64,000 nt of DNA from positions 124,001 to 188,000 of the forward strand of contig NZ_RQHS01000005.1 in NCBI RefSeq assembly GCF_004770895.1. The letters are read 5' to 3'. Made by a program: the position numbers and the translations under genes. Source of the stretch: Leptospira dzoumogneensis. Lineage in GTDB: Bacteria; Spirochaetota; Leptospiria; Leptospirales; Leptospiraceae. Below, piece by piece: positions 1 through 8,372 of this stretch (its first letter is position 1; every line of letters starts with the position of its first letter). Under the pieces are notes generated by a model. The model ran no database searches. It had not been told where the DNA came from and was given only the letters and a program-made list of their open reading frames with translations.

Positions 1-878
1 TTATACACTGCGAATGTAGAGGATTTTGCTCTTACAACCGCTCTGCTTGTAAGAAGGATAGAGATCCCTCCCAAGAAGAATGCGCATAATGCCAATAAGG
101 AAAAGAAATCTAATGTGTTCGTAAGGAACTTTTGGGATCCTGAATTTGCTTCCGTACTTTCGTATAGGATCAGATCGTTTTTGGCGAATTCTGAAAATTT
201 ACTCTTTTTGAATGCACTTGCGTCCGTTCCGTTTGGTAGAAGGATCGGCACCTGGTAACTGATCCTAGAACCTCTCTGCTCTAATCCTGTTTCCGCTAAA
301 GATCCCTTTTTTATAATGGAACTTGGGGCCATGGAGAGAAAATTCCCCGCCATTCCCGGTTCTTTTAAGATACTCCCTTTTAATACGAAGTTACTTTCTC
401 CTAATTGGACCTTGGAGCCTATCTTAAGCTTTAAGTTTTTGATCAGCCCGCTTTCTAAAAGTATTTCACCCGGTTTTAATTTGCGAAAAAGGCCTTTAGG
501 TTCGGTTTCTAATTCGCCAAAATAAGGATAATCTCCTTGGATTGCTTTGATCAAAGATAAGCTGGAATCCTGGGAATCAGGGTTTCGGAGCATAGAAGGG
601 AACTGTACTAATTCGGATAATTTGCTTCCTTTTGGCAATTCCTTCCAAAGAAACGCTGTTTGTTCAGAGGTAAGCGGAGAAGGGCTCGTAACCACCAGAT
701 CCGAACCCATGATGTTTTTGGCTTCTCTGATGATAGAAGAGGTAAATTGGTCCCTATAAGAATGAACTGCAAGTACAGCTCCAGTCCCGATTGTGATTGC
801 AAGTATGATCTGTAAGGAAGAAGTCTTTTTAGAAAAGATCTCTCTGAACATTACCCTTAGAAAAAATCTAATATTCAT
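1..878 (-). CDS. ABC transporter permease, FtsX/MacB-like (partial, C-terminus beyond window)
   Basis: The minus-strand reading frame is open from an ATG at 878 to the window edge, about 292 residues. It begins MNIRFFLRVMFREIFSKK, followed by a membrane segment (SLQIILAITIGTGAVLAV), then a long soluble segment with motifs typical of the MacB-like periplasmic domain (EAKNIMGSDLVV, GSKVQLGE), and it enters a second membrane segment near position 60 (FFSLLALCAFFLGGISILL). This is the FtsX-like permease fold seen in YbbP and LolC/E families. Its start overlaps the stop of the ATPase gene in an ATGA (875-878), so the two form one ABC unit. The substrate cannot be read from the sequence; lipoprotein or lipid handling is only an analogy. 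It is incomplete because the window cuts it. Confidence 0.85.
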   Translation of the reverse strand, partial: MNIRFFLRVMFREIFSKKTSSLQIILAITIGTGAVLAVHSYRDQFTSSIIREAKNIMGSDLVVTSPSPLTSEQTAFLWKELPKGSKLSELVQFPSMLRNPDSQDSSLSLIKAIQGDYPYFGELETEPKGLFRKLKPGEILLESGLIKNLKLKIGSKVQLGESNFVLKGSILKEPGMAGNFLSMAPSSIIKKGSLAETGLEQRGSRISYQVPILLPNGTDASAFKKSKFSEFAKNDLILYESTEANSGSQKFLTNTLDFFSLLALCAFFLGGISILLTSRAVVRAKSSTFAVY

Positions 879-1594
879 TTTTTCTTCCTAGATACTGTTT
901 TCTTAGAGGAAGTTTTAGGCTTTGCACCGCTCAAAATCACTCCGTCTCTCATTTCTAAGATCCTATCCGCCATGGAGGCAACCTTAGGATCATGAGTAAC
1001 AACTAACAAAGTGGATTTGCGGTCTCTATTTAGTTGCTTGAGAAGGGACATTATATTTTCACCATTCTTCTTATCTAAGTTTGCAGTAGGTTCATCCGCA
1101 AAAAGAAGTTTAGGTTCATGTATAAAAGAACGAGCGATCGCCACTCTCTGCTCTTCTCCGCCTGAAAGTTGGCTTGGAAAGTTATGCGCTCTATGCGCGA
1201 TACCTACCTTCTCCAGCCAATACATTGCTTTTTCATGTATTACTTTTTCTGAAAGTTTTGTCGTCAGAGCAAGGGGGAGTGAAACGTTCTCTAAGGCGTT
1301 TAACGTCTTGATCAGTTGAAAATTTTGGAATACAAATCCTATTTTTTCTCCTCTGATCTTTGCCAATTCGTCTTCCGACTTATCAAATAGAGATATTCCA
1401 TCCAGAAGTACGGATCCTGAATCGGCTTTATCTAATCCGGCCGAAACGGCGAGCAATGTAGACTTGCCTGAACCGGAAGGACCGATCACTGCAACGAATT
1501 CTCCGGACTTTACTTGGAATGAAACATCTTTTAATACATTAAATGTTTGGTCTGCAACTGTGTAAGACTTGTTTAATCCTGATATTGATAACAA
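875..1594 (-). CDS. ABC transporter ATP-binding protein, LolD/YbbA-like
   Basis: This is a complete nucleotide-binding subunit of about 239 residues. It carries Walker A (GPSGSGKST), a Q-loop (FQNFQLI), the ABC signature (LSGGEEQRVAIARS), Walker B (LLFADEPTANLD) and an H-loop (VVTHDP). This order and size match the LolD/YbbA/MacB class that pairs with FtsX-type permeases, and the permease follows with an ATGA overlap. The C-terminus is a basic tail (KKTVSRKKK). I favour a TTG start at 1594 because GGAAGG lies seven bases upstream; a GTG at 1636 would add 14 residues but has no visible ribosome site. The role is export or lipid/lipoprotein extraction by family analogy; the substrate is unknown. 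Confidence 0.88.
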   Translation of the reverse strand: MLSISGLNKSYTVADQTFNVLKDVSFQVKSGEFVAVIGPSGSGKSTLLAVSAGLDKADSGSVLLDGISLFDKSEDELAKIRGEKIGFVFQNFQLIKTLNALENVSLPLALTTKLSEKVIHEKAMYWLEKVGIAHRAHNFPSQLSGGEEQRVAIARSFIHEPKLLFADEPTANLDKKNGENIMSLLKQLNRDRKSTLLVVTHDPKVASMADRILEMRDGVILSGAKPKTSSKKTVSRKKK

Positions 1595-1761
1595 CTGATC
1601 ACCTTCCTTTCGTTTTGACTGACCTAAACTCGGCACTTGACAGGAAATTAATTTCTACCTGAAAAAAACCACACTTGAAAATCTATTCCAAATAAAACCG
1701 CGCTCAGAATTTTTTTAAAAAAAATTGCAGTCATTTTCACAAACTTCCAACCTAATTTTTT

Positions 1762-1896
1762 TTGACTCTAGAGTGAGCCGATTTTATAAAGTAACTCTCG
1801 ACGTACGGAGAGAAGTTCCGAAAGCAAGTATCAATCTTCGGACTTATTTACACTCCGTAAATAAAAAGACATTCGATGGAATTTTCTGGGAGCAAA
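1762..1896 (+). promoter_or_regulatory. Sigma70-like promoter and structured leader of the zinc-ribbon gene
   Basis: TTGACT (1762-1767) and TATAAA (1785-1790) are separated by 17 bp, which is a near-consensus housekeeping promoter. The predicted leader of about 100 nt holds three successive stem-loops: CTCTC/GAGAG (1795-1799/1808-1812), TCCGAA/TTCGGA (1817-1822/1837-1842) and a perfect 8-bp stem TTATTTAC/GTAAATAA (1844-1851/1857-1864). The ribosome site GGGAG lies at 1888-1892. Promoter and stems are seen in the sequence; any regulatory role is inferred. Confidence 0.6.
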
Positions 1897-2085
1897 ATGC
1901 AATTATTAGCAGTGACGGATTTGAACGAAGAAGAAGCGGAACTTACACAAGCGCAAAGTAAGCAATATACATGCAAGGGATGCGGTAAAGAAACACCGAA
2001 TCTCTTTCAGTACGACCTATGTCGAGATTGTTTGAACCAAACATTTCGTCGACTTATCAAGGTTATTGACTCAGTACGTAAATAA
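1897..2085 (+). CDS. Small zinc-ribbon-like protein, 62 aa, unknown function
   Basis: This short protein has two CxxC pairs (CKGC and CRDC) 15 residues apart, the arrangement of a treble-clef or zinc-ribbon knuckle, followed by a basic helix (RRLIKVIDSVRK). An acidic stretch (LNEEEAELTQAQ) precedes the finger. The start at 1897 is chosen because GGGAGCAAA precedes it; an ATG at 1876 in the same frame lacks a ribosome site. The gene has its own strong promoter and a terminator hairpin at 2150-2174, so it appears to be a monocistronic and probably well expressed unit. Nucleic-acid or protein binding is plausible from the fold, but no function is recognised. Confidence 0.7.
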   Translation: MQLLAVTDLNEEEAELTQAQSKQYTCKGCGKETPNLFQYDLCRDCLNQTFRRLIKVIDSVRK

Positions 2086-2149
2086 GTCAGAATCTCATCC
2101 AATATTTTTGTCCGTTTTCTAAGCAAGAGCTTAGAATTTCACTCCCAGA

Positions 2150-2174
2150 GAAAGCCGGTTTCCCTCCGGCTTTC
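2150..2174 (+). terminator. Rho-independent-type terminator after the zinc-ribbon gene
   Basis: GAAAGCCGG (2150-2158) pairs perfectly with CCGGCTTTC (2166-2174) around a 7-nt loop and is followed by a short T-containing tract. It lies 65 bp after the stop codon. Confidence 0.7.
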
Positions 2175-2367
2175 TTCATTTCGGACCCGAATTCAACTCT
2201 AAGGTTCCCTAGAATTTAAAAACACTTCTTCTAGTAACAATTTCTAATGCCCTTTTTCTTCCTAAAAAGAAGGAAACCTCTCTTATTCAAGATTTTCAGC
2301 TCTAGAATCGCCTTCCAGTATAACAAAAAAGAATTGGATTCTAGGCCTAAGGAAAAAACTTCACGGT
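2175..2367 (+). promoter_or_regulatory. leuS leader region
   Basis: No gene is seen here. A perfect 8-bp inverted repeat CTAGAATC/GATTCTAG (2302-2309/2337-2344) closes a 27-nt loop just upstream of the presumed leuS ribosome site (AAGGA, near 2350). It could place the ribosome site at the foot of a stem. No T-box-like element was recognised. Confidence 0.35.
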
Positions 2368-4956
2368 ATGGACTATCCGTTTCGGAAAATTGAATCAAAA
2401 TGGCAAGATTATTGGGAAAAGAATTCTTCCTTTCGAACGGATCTACGCTCTTCTAAACCGAAGTTCTATTGTTTAGATATGTTTCCCTATCCTTCCGGTG
2501 CGGGATTGCACGTTGGTCACCCGGAAGGTTATACAGCCACGGATATTATTTCTCGTTACAAGAGAATGAAGGGTTTTGAAGTTTTACATCCTATGGGTTG
2601 GGATGCGTTCGGTCTTCCTGCGGAAAGATACGCAATGCAGACCGGGATCCATCCTGCAATCACTACTAAGCAGAATGTGGACAATTTCAGAAGGCAGATC
2701 AAATTGATCGGTCTTTCCTATGACTGGGACAGGGAAATCTCCACCACAGACCCGAAATATTACAAATTTACCCAATGGATCTTCCTGAAATTATACGATT
2801 CTTGGTATGATTTCCAGGCTTCTAAAGCTAAACCAATCGCCGAATTGGTGCAAAAATTCGAATCCAAAGGTTCGGAAGGATTTGAGGACCTCGAAACCTT
2901 CTCCGCTAAAGATTGGAAAGAATTTTCAAACGCAAAGAAAGAAATCGTTCTTTCCGGATTTCGTTTAGTTTATCAGGCGGAAATTCCAGTAAACTGGTGC
3001 CCAGGTCTTGGAACAGTTTTGGCAAACGAAGAAGTAGAAGAATGGGTTGGTAAAGGTTACGAAGTAGTTCGTAAACCTATGAGACAGTACATGATGCGTA
3101 TCACTGCATACGCAGAAAGATTATTAGAAGATCTTTCTTTAGTCTCTTGGCCCGGTTCTACTCTTGAAATGCAGAAAAACTGGATCGGAAAGAGTGAAGG
3201 TTTGGAGCTTATATTTCCTTTTGATCCTTCTTCTCCTCAAAACGGGATCAAGGTGTATACTACTCGTCCTGATACCGTATTTGGAGTAAGTTATATGGTG
3301 CTTGCTCCGGAACATCCTTTGGTGGATTCGATTACTACCAAAGAACAATGGGAGAAGATACAGGAATACAAAAAGGTTTCCGCTTTAAAGAGTGATCTGG
3401 ATAGAACGGAACTTTCTAAAGAGAAGTCAGGTGTGTTCACTGGTGCTTATGTTCTAAATCCTGCGGATCCTTCTAAAAAGATCCCGGTGTGGATCGGTGA
3501 TTATGTTTTATATGGCTATGGAACCGGTGCTATTATGGCGGTTCCTGCTCACGACCAAAGAGACTATGAGTTTGCAAAAGCTTTCGGGTTGGATATCCTA
3601 CCTGTAATCGAAGGAGATCTCTCTCAAGGTGCCTTTGATTCTAAAGAATCGATTTGTATCAATTCTTCTTCTTCCGAAATTTCTATCAATGGTCTGAAAT
3701 ATAAGGAAGCTTTTTCTAAAACTGCTGATTGGGCAGAGAAGAAGGGAATCGGAAGAAGAAAGACACAATTCAAACTAAGAGATTGGTTATTCGCTCGCCA
3801 AAGATATTGGGGAGAACCTATTCCTTTAGTCCATTATCCTTCCGGAGTTACAAAAGCAATTCCTGAGTCGGAACTTCCATTAGAACTTCCTAATTTATCT
3901 GAATTTAAACCTTCTGGAACGGGAGAATCTCCTCTTGCTTTAGCAGGAGATTGGTTGAAGTATAAAGATCCTGAAACTGGTGAGATCGGGACCAGAGAAA
4001 CAAATACTATGCCTCAATGGGCAGGTTCTTGTTGGTATTATCTGCGTTATATTGATCCTGAAAATCCGGACAAGTTTGTAGATGCAAATCTTGAGAAGGC
4101 ATGGATGCCAGTGGATCTTTATGTGGGTGGAGCGGAGCATGCTGTTCTTCACTTACTCTATTCTCGTTTTTGGCATAAAGTATTATTCGATCTAGGTTAT
4201 GTAACCACTCCCGAACCTTTCAAAAAATTGGTTCACCAAGGTCTGATCTTAGGCGAGGACAAAAGAAAAATGTCCAAATCCTTAGGGAACGTGATCAATC
4301 CGGACGAAGTTGTTACGAATTTCGGAGCGGATAGTTTACGTCTTTTTGAAATGTTCATGGGACCGTTCGAAATGGTAAAACCTTGGAGCACCAGAGGTGT
4401 AGAAGGTGTATTCCGTTTCTTAAATCGTGTTTGGAGATTATATCATTCGGGTGCAGAAGAATCTTTCCGTTTGGAAGATATCGAACCGAACGAAGACGAA
4501 TTAAAGATACTTCATAGAACTATCAAAAAACTGGATGATGATATTAATAATTTCTCATTCAATACTGCTATCTCTCAGTTGATGATCTTTGTGAACGAGT
4601 TAACTCCAAGCCAACGTAGACCTCGTAAGATCCTAGAGCCGTTCTTACTTTTGATCGCTCCATTTGCTCCTCACTTGGCGGAAGAACTTTGGTCCTTAGC
4701 GGGAAAATCAGATTCTTTAACCTACCAAGGTTTTCCAAGTTATGAGGAGAAGTATCTGACGGACGATGAGATATTGATCGTAGTCCAGGTAAACGGAAAG
4801 TTAAGAGCAGAATTCAAAGCAGCGAAAGAGATTGCAGGGGATGAAGCAATTAAGATCGCAAAATCCTTAGATAAGGTACAAGTCTTCTTGGATGGAAAAC
4901 AGATTAGAAAAGAGATCTATGTTCCAGGAAAACTGGTGAACTTAGTAGTCGGGTGA
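2368..4956 (+). CDS. leuS: Leucine--tRNA ligase
   Basis: This class I aminoacyl-tRNA synthetase charges tRNA-Leu with leucine in the cytoplasm. The protein is 862 residues, the normal bacterial LeuRS length. The HIGH-type signature HVGH lies at about residues 48-51 (PYPSGAGLHVGHPEGY), the CP1 editing domain carries TTRPDTVFG and MAVPAHDQRD, and KMSKS is at residues 634-638. Motifs for the zinc-less leucine-specific region and the C-terminal VNGKLRAEF block are present. It stands alone on the plus strand, about 280 bp after the zinc-ribbon gene. ATG at 2368 is preceded by AAGGAAAAAA, a weak purine-rich site at long spacing. Nothing suggests truncation. Confidence 0.98.
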   Translation: MDYPFRKIESKWQDYWEKNSSFRTDLRSSKPKFYCLDMFPYPSGAGLHVGHPEGYTATDIISRYKRMKGFEVLHPMGWDAFGLPAERYAMQTGIHPAITTKQNVDNFRRQIKLIGLSYDWDREISTTDPKYYKFTQWIFLKLYDSWYDFQASKAKPIAELVQKFESKGSEGFEDLETFSAKDWKEFSNAKKEIVLSGFRLVYQAEIPVNWCPGLGTVLANEEVEEWVGKGYEVVRKPMRQYMMRITAYAERLLEDLSLVSWPGSTLEMQKNWIGKSEGLELIFPFDPSSPQNGIKVYTTRPDTVFGVSYMVLAPEHPLVDSITTKEQWEKIQEYKKVSALKSDLDRTELSKEKSGVFTGAYVLNPADPSKKIPVWIGDYVLYGYGTGAIMAVPAHDQRDYEFAKAFGLDILPVIEGDLSQGAFDSKESICINSSSSEISINGLKYKEAFSKTADWAEKKGIGRRKTQFKLRDWLFARQRYWGEPIPLVHYPSGVTKAIPESELPLELPNLSEFKPSGTGESPLALAGDWLKYKDPETGEIGTRETNTMPQWAGSCWYYLRYIDPENPDKFVDANLEKAWMPVDLYVGGAEHAVLHLLYSRFWHKVLFDLGYVTTPEPFKKLVHQGLILGEDKRKMSKSLGNVINPDEVVTNFGADSLRLFEMFMGPFEMVKPWSTRGVEGVFRFLNRVWRLYHSGAEESFRLEDIEPNEDELKILHRTIKKLDDDINNFSFNTAISQLMIFVNELTPSQRRPRKILEPFLLLIAPFAPHLAEELWSLAGKSDSLTYQGFPSYEEKYLTDDEILIVVQVNGKLRAEFKAAKEIAGDEAIKIAKSLDKVQVFLDGKQIRKEIYVPGKLVNLVVG

Positions 4957-4977
4957 TTTAAACTGTCCGGCGCGTGT

Positions 4978-5036
4978 GTGTTGGAGTTCCAACACGTGGG
5001 TCCGCTAATGAATAACAAGTTGTTGGAGTTCCAACA
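4978..5036. repeat. Pair of short dyad repeats, GTTGGAGTTCCAAC
   Basis: GTGTTGGAGTTCCAACAC occurs at 4978-4995 and TGTTGGAGTTCCAACA at 5021-5036. Each is an inverted repeat with GTTGGA and TCCAAC arms around GT. They lie between the convergent ends of leuS and the 5059-6144 gene, where they may serve as hairpins at both transcript ends. Similar short dyads are, to my recollection, dispersed in Leptospira intergenic DNA. Confidence 0.65.
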
Positions 5037-5058
5037 CCGAGATTAGAGCAGAATTATC

Positions 5059-6144
5059 TTATTTCAAAAGAATAAACGCTAGTAATCCGACTAGCAGAAC
5101 TACTCCGACCAGGATCGCGTAATTTAAAGTATTACTTCCTTCGGATTGTTTTGCACCCATACCTGCAGGACGAGGAGCATTCGCAGCAGTTTTAGGTCTG
5201 GCTAGACGAACTGGTCTTTCTTCGAATGCTTGTAACAGGACTCCTGCGGGACCTTTTGCAAAAATATGATATTCATTTTTACCGGAAGCGATCGCTACGA
5301 AAGAACCGACCACGGGTTTTACGTTCCCGTCTTTGTCCATTGCTCCTAAAGTTTTAGCTAAAGCTTTTTCTTCGGGAGAAACGGAAGGAAGTTGCAGCAG
5401 GATCTTGTCTCCTTCGTTCAGATCATCGAAGTCTACTCCGTTTACCGGGGATAAGATTGTTTTAGCTAGGACCACTCTTCCGAAACCTTTTCGGATAGTT
5501 TCGATCTGGCGCATAACTGCAGCTTTTTCCGGATCTAAATTTTCTACCGGAGCAGCACCTTCTGCAGGTTCTTCCGGTGGTTTAGGAATAGATTGGATAA
5601 TACCTGCAAAAAAACTTTTGCCTCTACATTTCAAACTAGATACGTATTCCACGTCAGCTTGGACACGGATCATATTGATCTTCATACTAGTTTTGATCTG
5701 GTTCTCCAGCATATTGACTAGAGCTGCTGTATCATTACGATCCCACATTGGATAATATTGTTCTAATATTTGTTTTGTTAATTTAGTATGAAGAATTCTT
5801 CCTACTTGATCGGAAAGACCTGGATCAGGAGCTTCTTGTCTTGCTGCTTCTGCAATATCGTGAGAGATCTGACCGAAATCTTCGAAGGTTCTGATCTTCC
5901 GGATCACGGAAGAGTTGGAGAATAAGGAATATAATTCTAAAAATTCGTTTTTATATCTGGATAATAATCCTAAAACTACCCCTGCTTTGTTCTCAACATC
6001 GATCCTTAATTTTAAAAGATAGGCGTCTTTGATTTTTCCTTGGATAAGTTCGATTGCTTGTTCTTCGGTATGAACGGATTCCAAGGCAAGGTTCATTTGG
6101 TTTGCCTGTTCTTGGAGTTTACTTGTCTGAGGATTCTGTTCCAT
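5059..6144 (-). CDS. Tail-anchored protein of unknown function, 361 aa
   Basis: I do not recognise a named family. The first 240 or so residues are largely helical and charged; residues around 230-320 look like a compact beta-rich segment (LSPVNGVDFDDLNEGDKILL, FVAIASGKNEYHIFAKGP); a Pro/Ala/Lys-rich linker follows, and the protein ends in a single hydrophobic helix (NYAILVGVVLLVGLLAFILL) with one lysine after it. No signal peptide is visible, so a C-terminal membrane anchor with the bulk in the cytoplasm is the natural reading. It is 38 bp downstream of the GHKL ATPase gene on the same strand and probably co-transcribed, which makes it a candidate partner or membrane tether for that ATPase. 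That link is inferred from position only. Confidence 0.75.
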   Translation of the reverse strand: MEQNPQTSKLQEQANQMNLALESVHTEEQAIELIQGKIKDAYLLKLRIDVENKAGVVLGLLSRYKNEFLELYSLFSNSSVIRKIRTFEDFGQISHDIAEAARQEAPDPGLSDQVGRILHTKLTKQILEQYYPMWDRNDTAALVNMLENQIKTSMKINMIRVQADVEYVSSLKCRGKSFFAGIIQSIPKPPEEPAEGAAPVENLDPEKAAVMRQIETIRKGFGRVVLAKTILSPVNGVDFDDLNEGDKILLQLPSVSPEEKALAKTLGAMDKDGNVKPVVGSFVAIASGKNEYHIFAKGPAGVLLQAFEERPVRLARPKTAANAPRPAGMGAKQSEGSNTLNYAILVGVVLLVGLLAFILLK

Positions 6145-6182
6145 ATTGCTAAAGACCTAACCGTAGTAAGGAGAACTTTAGG

Positions 6183-6917
6183 TCATGTTAAGCCGCTAGC
6201 CTTTTCTTGTAACCATTTTTGGTATCTTTGTCTTCTGGGCACATAATTCTGATCCAAGGGGATTTCGACTCTGGCCACTGTTCTATTTTCGGCCTGGCGG
6301 CTATAGATCGTAAACAAATGTCGGTCATAGCCGCTTTGGGCTACTAAGATCTCCACCATTGTGATACCCATACCTGCACCTTCTGTGGTATCACCGTATT
6401 TCATATAGTATTCGAATAGATTGTCAAATTCTTTAGAATGAACGAACTTCTCCCGGATCCGTTTCTCTTCTCGGACTGCGAGAGTGAAATTATTTTGTAC
6501 GAATAGAATGATCCGATCCGAACTGAAACTGAGTGTAACTTTTACAAATAGACCGTGCTCTTTCATTTTCCTACGATAGTAGGGAAACTTTCTGCTGACT
6601 AGATTTTCCTTAAAAGACTCCATTCCCAAATCATATTGTGATGGATCTGCAATATTCAGCCCTAGTTCCTTAAATAGAACTCGTTTAATCGCTGCTTTGG
6701 TCGCATTTACGATCAGCTCTTTTGCGGAAGTAAATATAAGTTCGGTCAGATCCTCTCTTTTGTATTTAGAAAGGACGGTTTGGATGATATGTTTGAGCTT
6801 ATTTTCGCCCCTGGTACTCAGGACGTAGGTAATGATAGAAATTGGCTCTTCTTTTTTTACGGCCGTCTCGACCTCGAAGAGGAATTCCTGAGGAAGTTCC
6901 TCGATTCCCTCGTACAT
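6183..6917 (-). CDS. GHKL-type ATPase domain protein, 244 aa
   Basis: The protein carries an N-box-like helix (SAKELIVNATKAAIKR, about residues 64-79) and a glycine box (TTEGAGMGITMVEILV, about 178-193), the two clearest marks of the histidine-kinase-like ATPase fold. It has no phosphoacceptor H-box, no sensor and no membrane segment, so it is not a classical kinase. Between the boxes is a segment (GLNIADPSQYDLGMESFK) repeated in related form in the N-terminal half of the 56862-58382 protein. Where kinases have D-x-G-x-G, this protein reads FVQNN, so the usual adenine-contacting aspartate may be replaced. It sits between thrC and the tail-anchored gene. Anti-sigma-like or switch function is possible; function is unknown. 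Confidence 0.75.
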   Translation of the reverse strand: MYEGIEELPQEFLFEVETAVKKEEPISIITYVLSTRGENKLKHIIQTVLSKYKREDLTELIFTSAKELIVNATKAAIKRVLFKELGLNIADPSQYDLGMESFKENLVSRKFPYYRRKMKEHGLFVKVTLSFSSDRIILFVQNNFTLAVREEKRIREKFVHSKEFDNLFEYYMKYGDTTEGAGMGITMVEILVAQSGYDRHLFTIYSRQAENRTVARVEIPLDQNYVPRRQRYQKWLQEKASGLT

Positions 6918-7016
6918 TTGGATTCTCGATTATATGGACCCCGGCTCGCTTACGAGAAAAAAACGAAAAACGCTCAGGAAAAAAGAACGGGAATTTCCAG
7001 TGGAAAATGAAAAATT

Positions 7017-8369
7017 TTAACCTTTCAATTGTAGAAAACCGCTGATTTCGTCCATGACGGCTCCCACTTCAGGTTTACAGGATCGAATAACGTTAACCAA
7101 TTTCTGATCCGTACCCTGGATTTTTCCTTCATGGAATTTGAGTTTAAATTCCGTGAATTTTAAACCGTGAGCAGTGGAGATTACGACCACCTGATCACCT
7201 TTTGCAATAGTTCCCTTACCCATGAGTTTGTATAAAGCGGCAAGCGCCACCCCGGTATGGGGATCATTGTACAATCCGAATAGATCCGTTTTGGCGGAAG
7301 CTTCTGAAAGTTCAGCTTCACTTGCCTGCTCCACAACCCCATTGAATTTTTTTAATGTACGAATTGCCTTTTGGACTGATACGGGATTTCCGATCTGTAT
7401 TGCAGAAGCAAGAGTAGGCTTCGCATCTACAGGACTGAACTCTTCGAAATTTTTAAGATAAGAAAGATAGAGTGGATTTGCATTCTCCGCTTGGGCTAAA
7501 ACGATCCTAGGAAGTTTATCGATCAGTCCTAATTCTTTAGCCATCTCGAAACCTGCTCCGAGTGCGGAAACGTTTCCTAAATTTCCTCCCGGAATAATGA
7601 TCCAGTCCGGAACTTTCCATTCCAATTGTTGAACGATCTCGGGTGCGATCGTTTTTTGGCCTTCGATACGAAGACTATTCATTGAGTTCGCAAGATAGAT
7701 ACCGGCTTCTTTGGTAACTTCTTTCACGATCTTCATACAACCGTCAAAGTCCGTTTCGAGTGCGATCACTTTTGCACCGTTGGAAACCGGTTGGATCAAT
7801 TGGGCTTGGGAAACTTTTCCTGCGGGAAGAAAAATGATCGCAGGTATTCCAGCCTTAGCGGCGTAAGAAGCGAGTGCCGCAGAAGTATCTCCGGAACTTG
7901 CACATGCTACCGCTCTGATCTTAACTCCCTTATTCAACATATGTTTTACTTGAGAGAGAAGAACAGTCATGCCCAGATCCTTAAAAGAACCCGTGTGGGA
8001 GATCCCACATTGTTTGATCCAAAGGCCGCCTAAGCCGAAATGTTTTGTAAGTCTTTCCGAGTTGAATAGATGAGAAAGACCTTCGCCTGAGCTTATAATC
8101 TCTGAGTCTTCTACATGAGGAAGAACCCATTCTCTTTTATTCCAGATCCCCGAGCTGTTCGGAAATTTTACCGAGCCCAATCTGGAATCGAATAGGTCCT
8201 TCCATTCCTTACCTGATTTTTCTTTGAGAGCTCCCATATCATGAGAAACCTGTAGAAGGCTTCCACATTTACGACATTCGTATACGATATCATTCAGATC
8301 GTAAGTTGCTCCGCAAGAATCGTTGATGCAGCGGAACTCCGCTTTCAACTTGGTGAAGGTAAGGCTCAT
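7017..8369 (-). CDS. thrC: Threonine synthase
   Basis: This PLP enzyme converts O-phosphohomoserine to threonine. An N-terminal zinc ribbon (CxxxCGATYDLND then CRKCG) precedes the fold-type II PLP domain, as in the long archaeal/plant-like ThrC class. The PLP lysine lies in SHTGSFKDLGM, the phosphate loop is GGNLGNVSALG, and ACASSGDTSAALASYA matches the conserved substrate-binding stretch. At 450 residues it fits that class. It follows the SPFH gene by only 3 bp and precedes the GHKL gene by about 100 bp, so it sits inside a mixed minus-strand run rather than in a threonine operon. There is no visible attenuator. Confidence 0.95.
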   Translation of the reverse strand: MSLTFTKLKAEFRCINDSCGATYDLNDIVYECRKCGSLLQVSHDMGALKEKSGKEWKDLFDSRLGSVKFPNSSGIWNKREWVLPHVEDSEIISSGEGLSHLFNSERLTKHFGLGGLWIKQCGISHTGSFKDLGMTVLLSQVKHMLNKGVKIRAVACASSGDTSAALASYAAKAGIPAIIFLPAGKVSQAQLIQPVSNGAKVIALETDFDGCMKIVKEVTKEAGIYLANSMNSLRIEGQKTIAPEIVQQLEWKVPDWIIIPGGNLGNVSALGAGFEMAKELGLIDKLPRIVLAQAENANPLYLSYLKNFEEFSPVDAKPTLASAIQIGNPVSVQKAIRTLKKFNGVVEQASEAELSEASAKTDLFGLYNDPHTGVALAALYKLMGKGTIAKGDQVVVISTAHGLKFTEFKLKFHEGKIQGTDQKLVNVIRSCKPEVGAVMDEISGFLQLKG

Positions 8370-8372
8370 ACT

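Noticed and set aside
5333..5755. Plus-strand 140-codon frame inside the tail-anchored gene
   Set aside because: It is antisense to a complete minus-strand gene in an operon-like run and shows no domain pattern.
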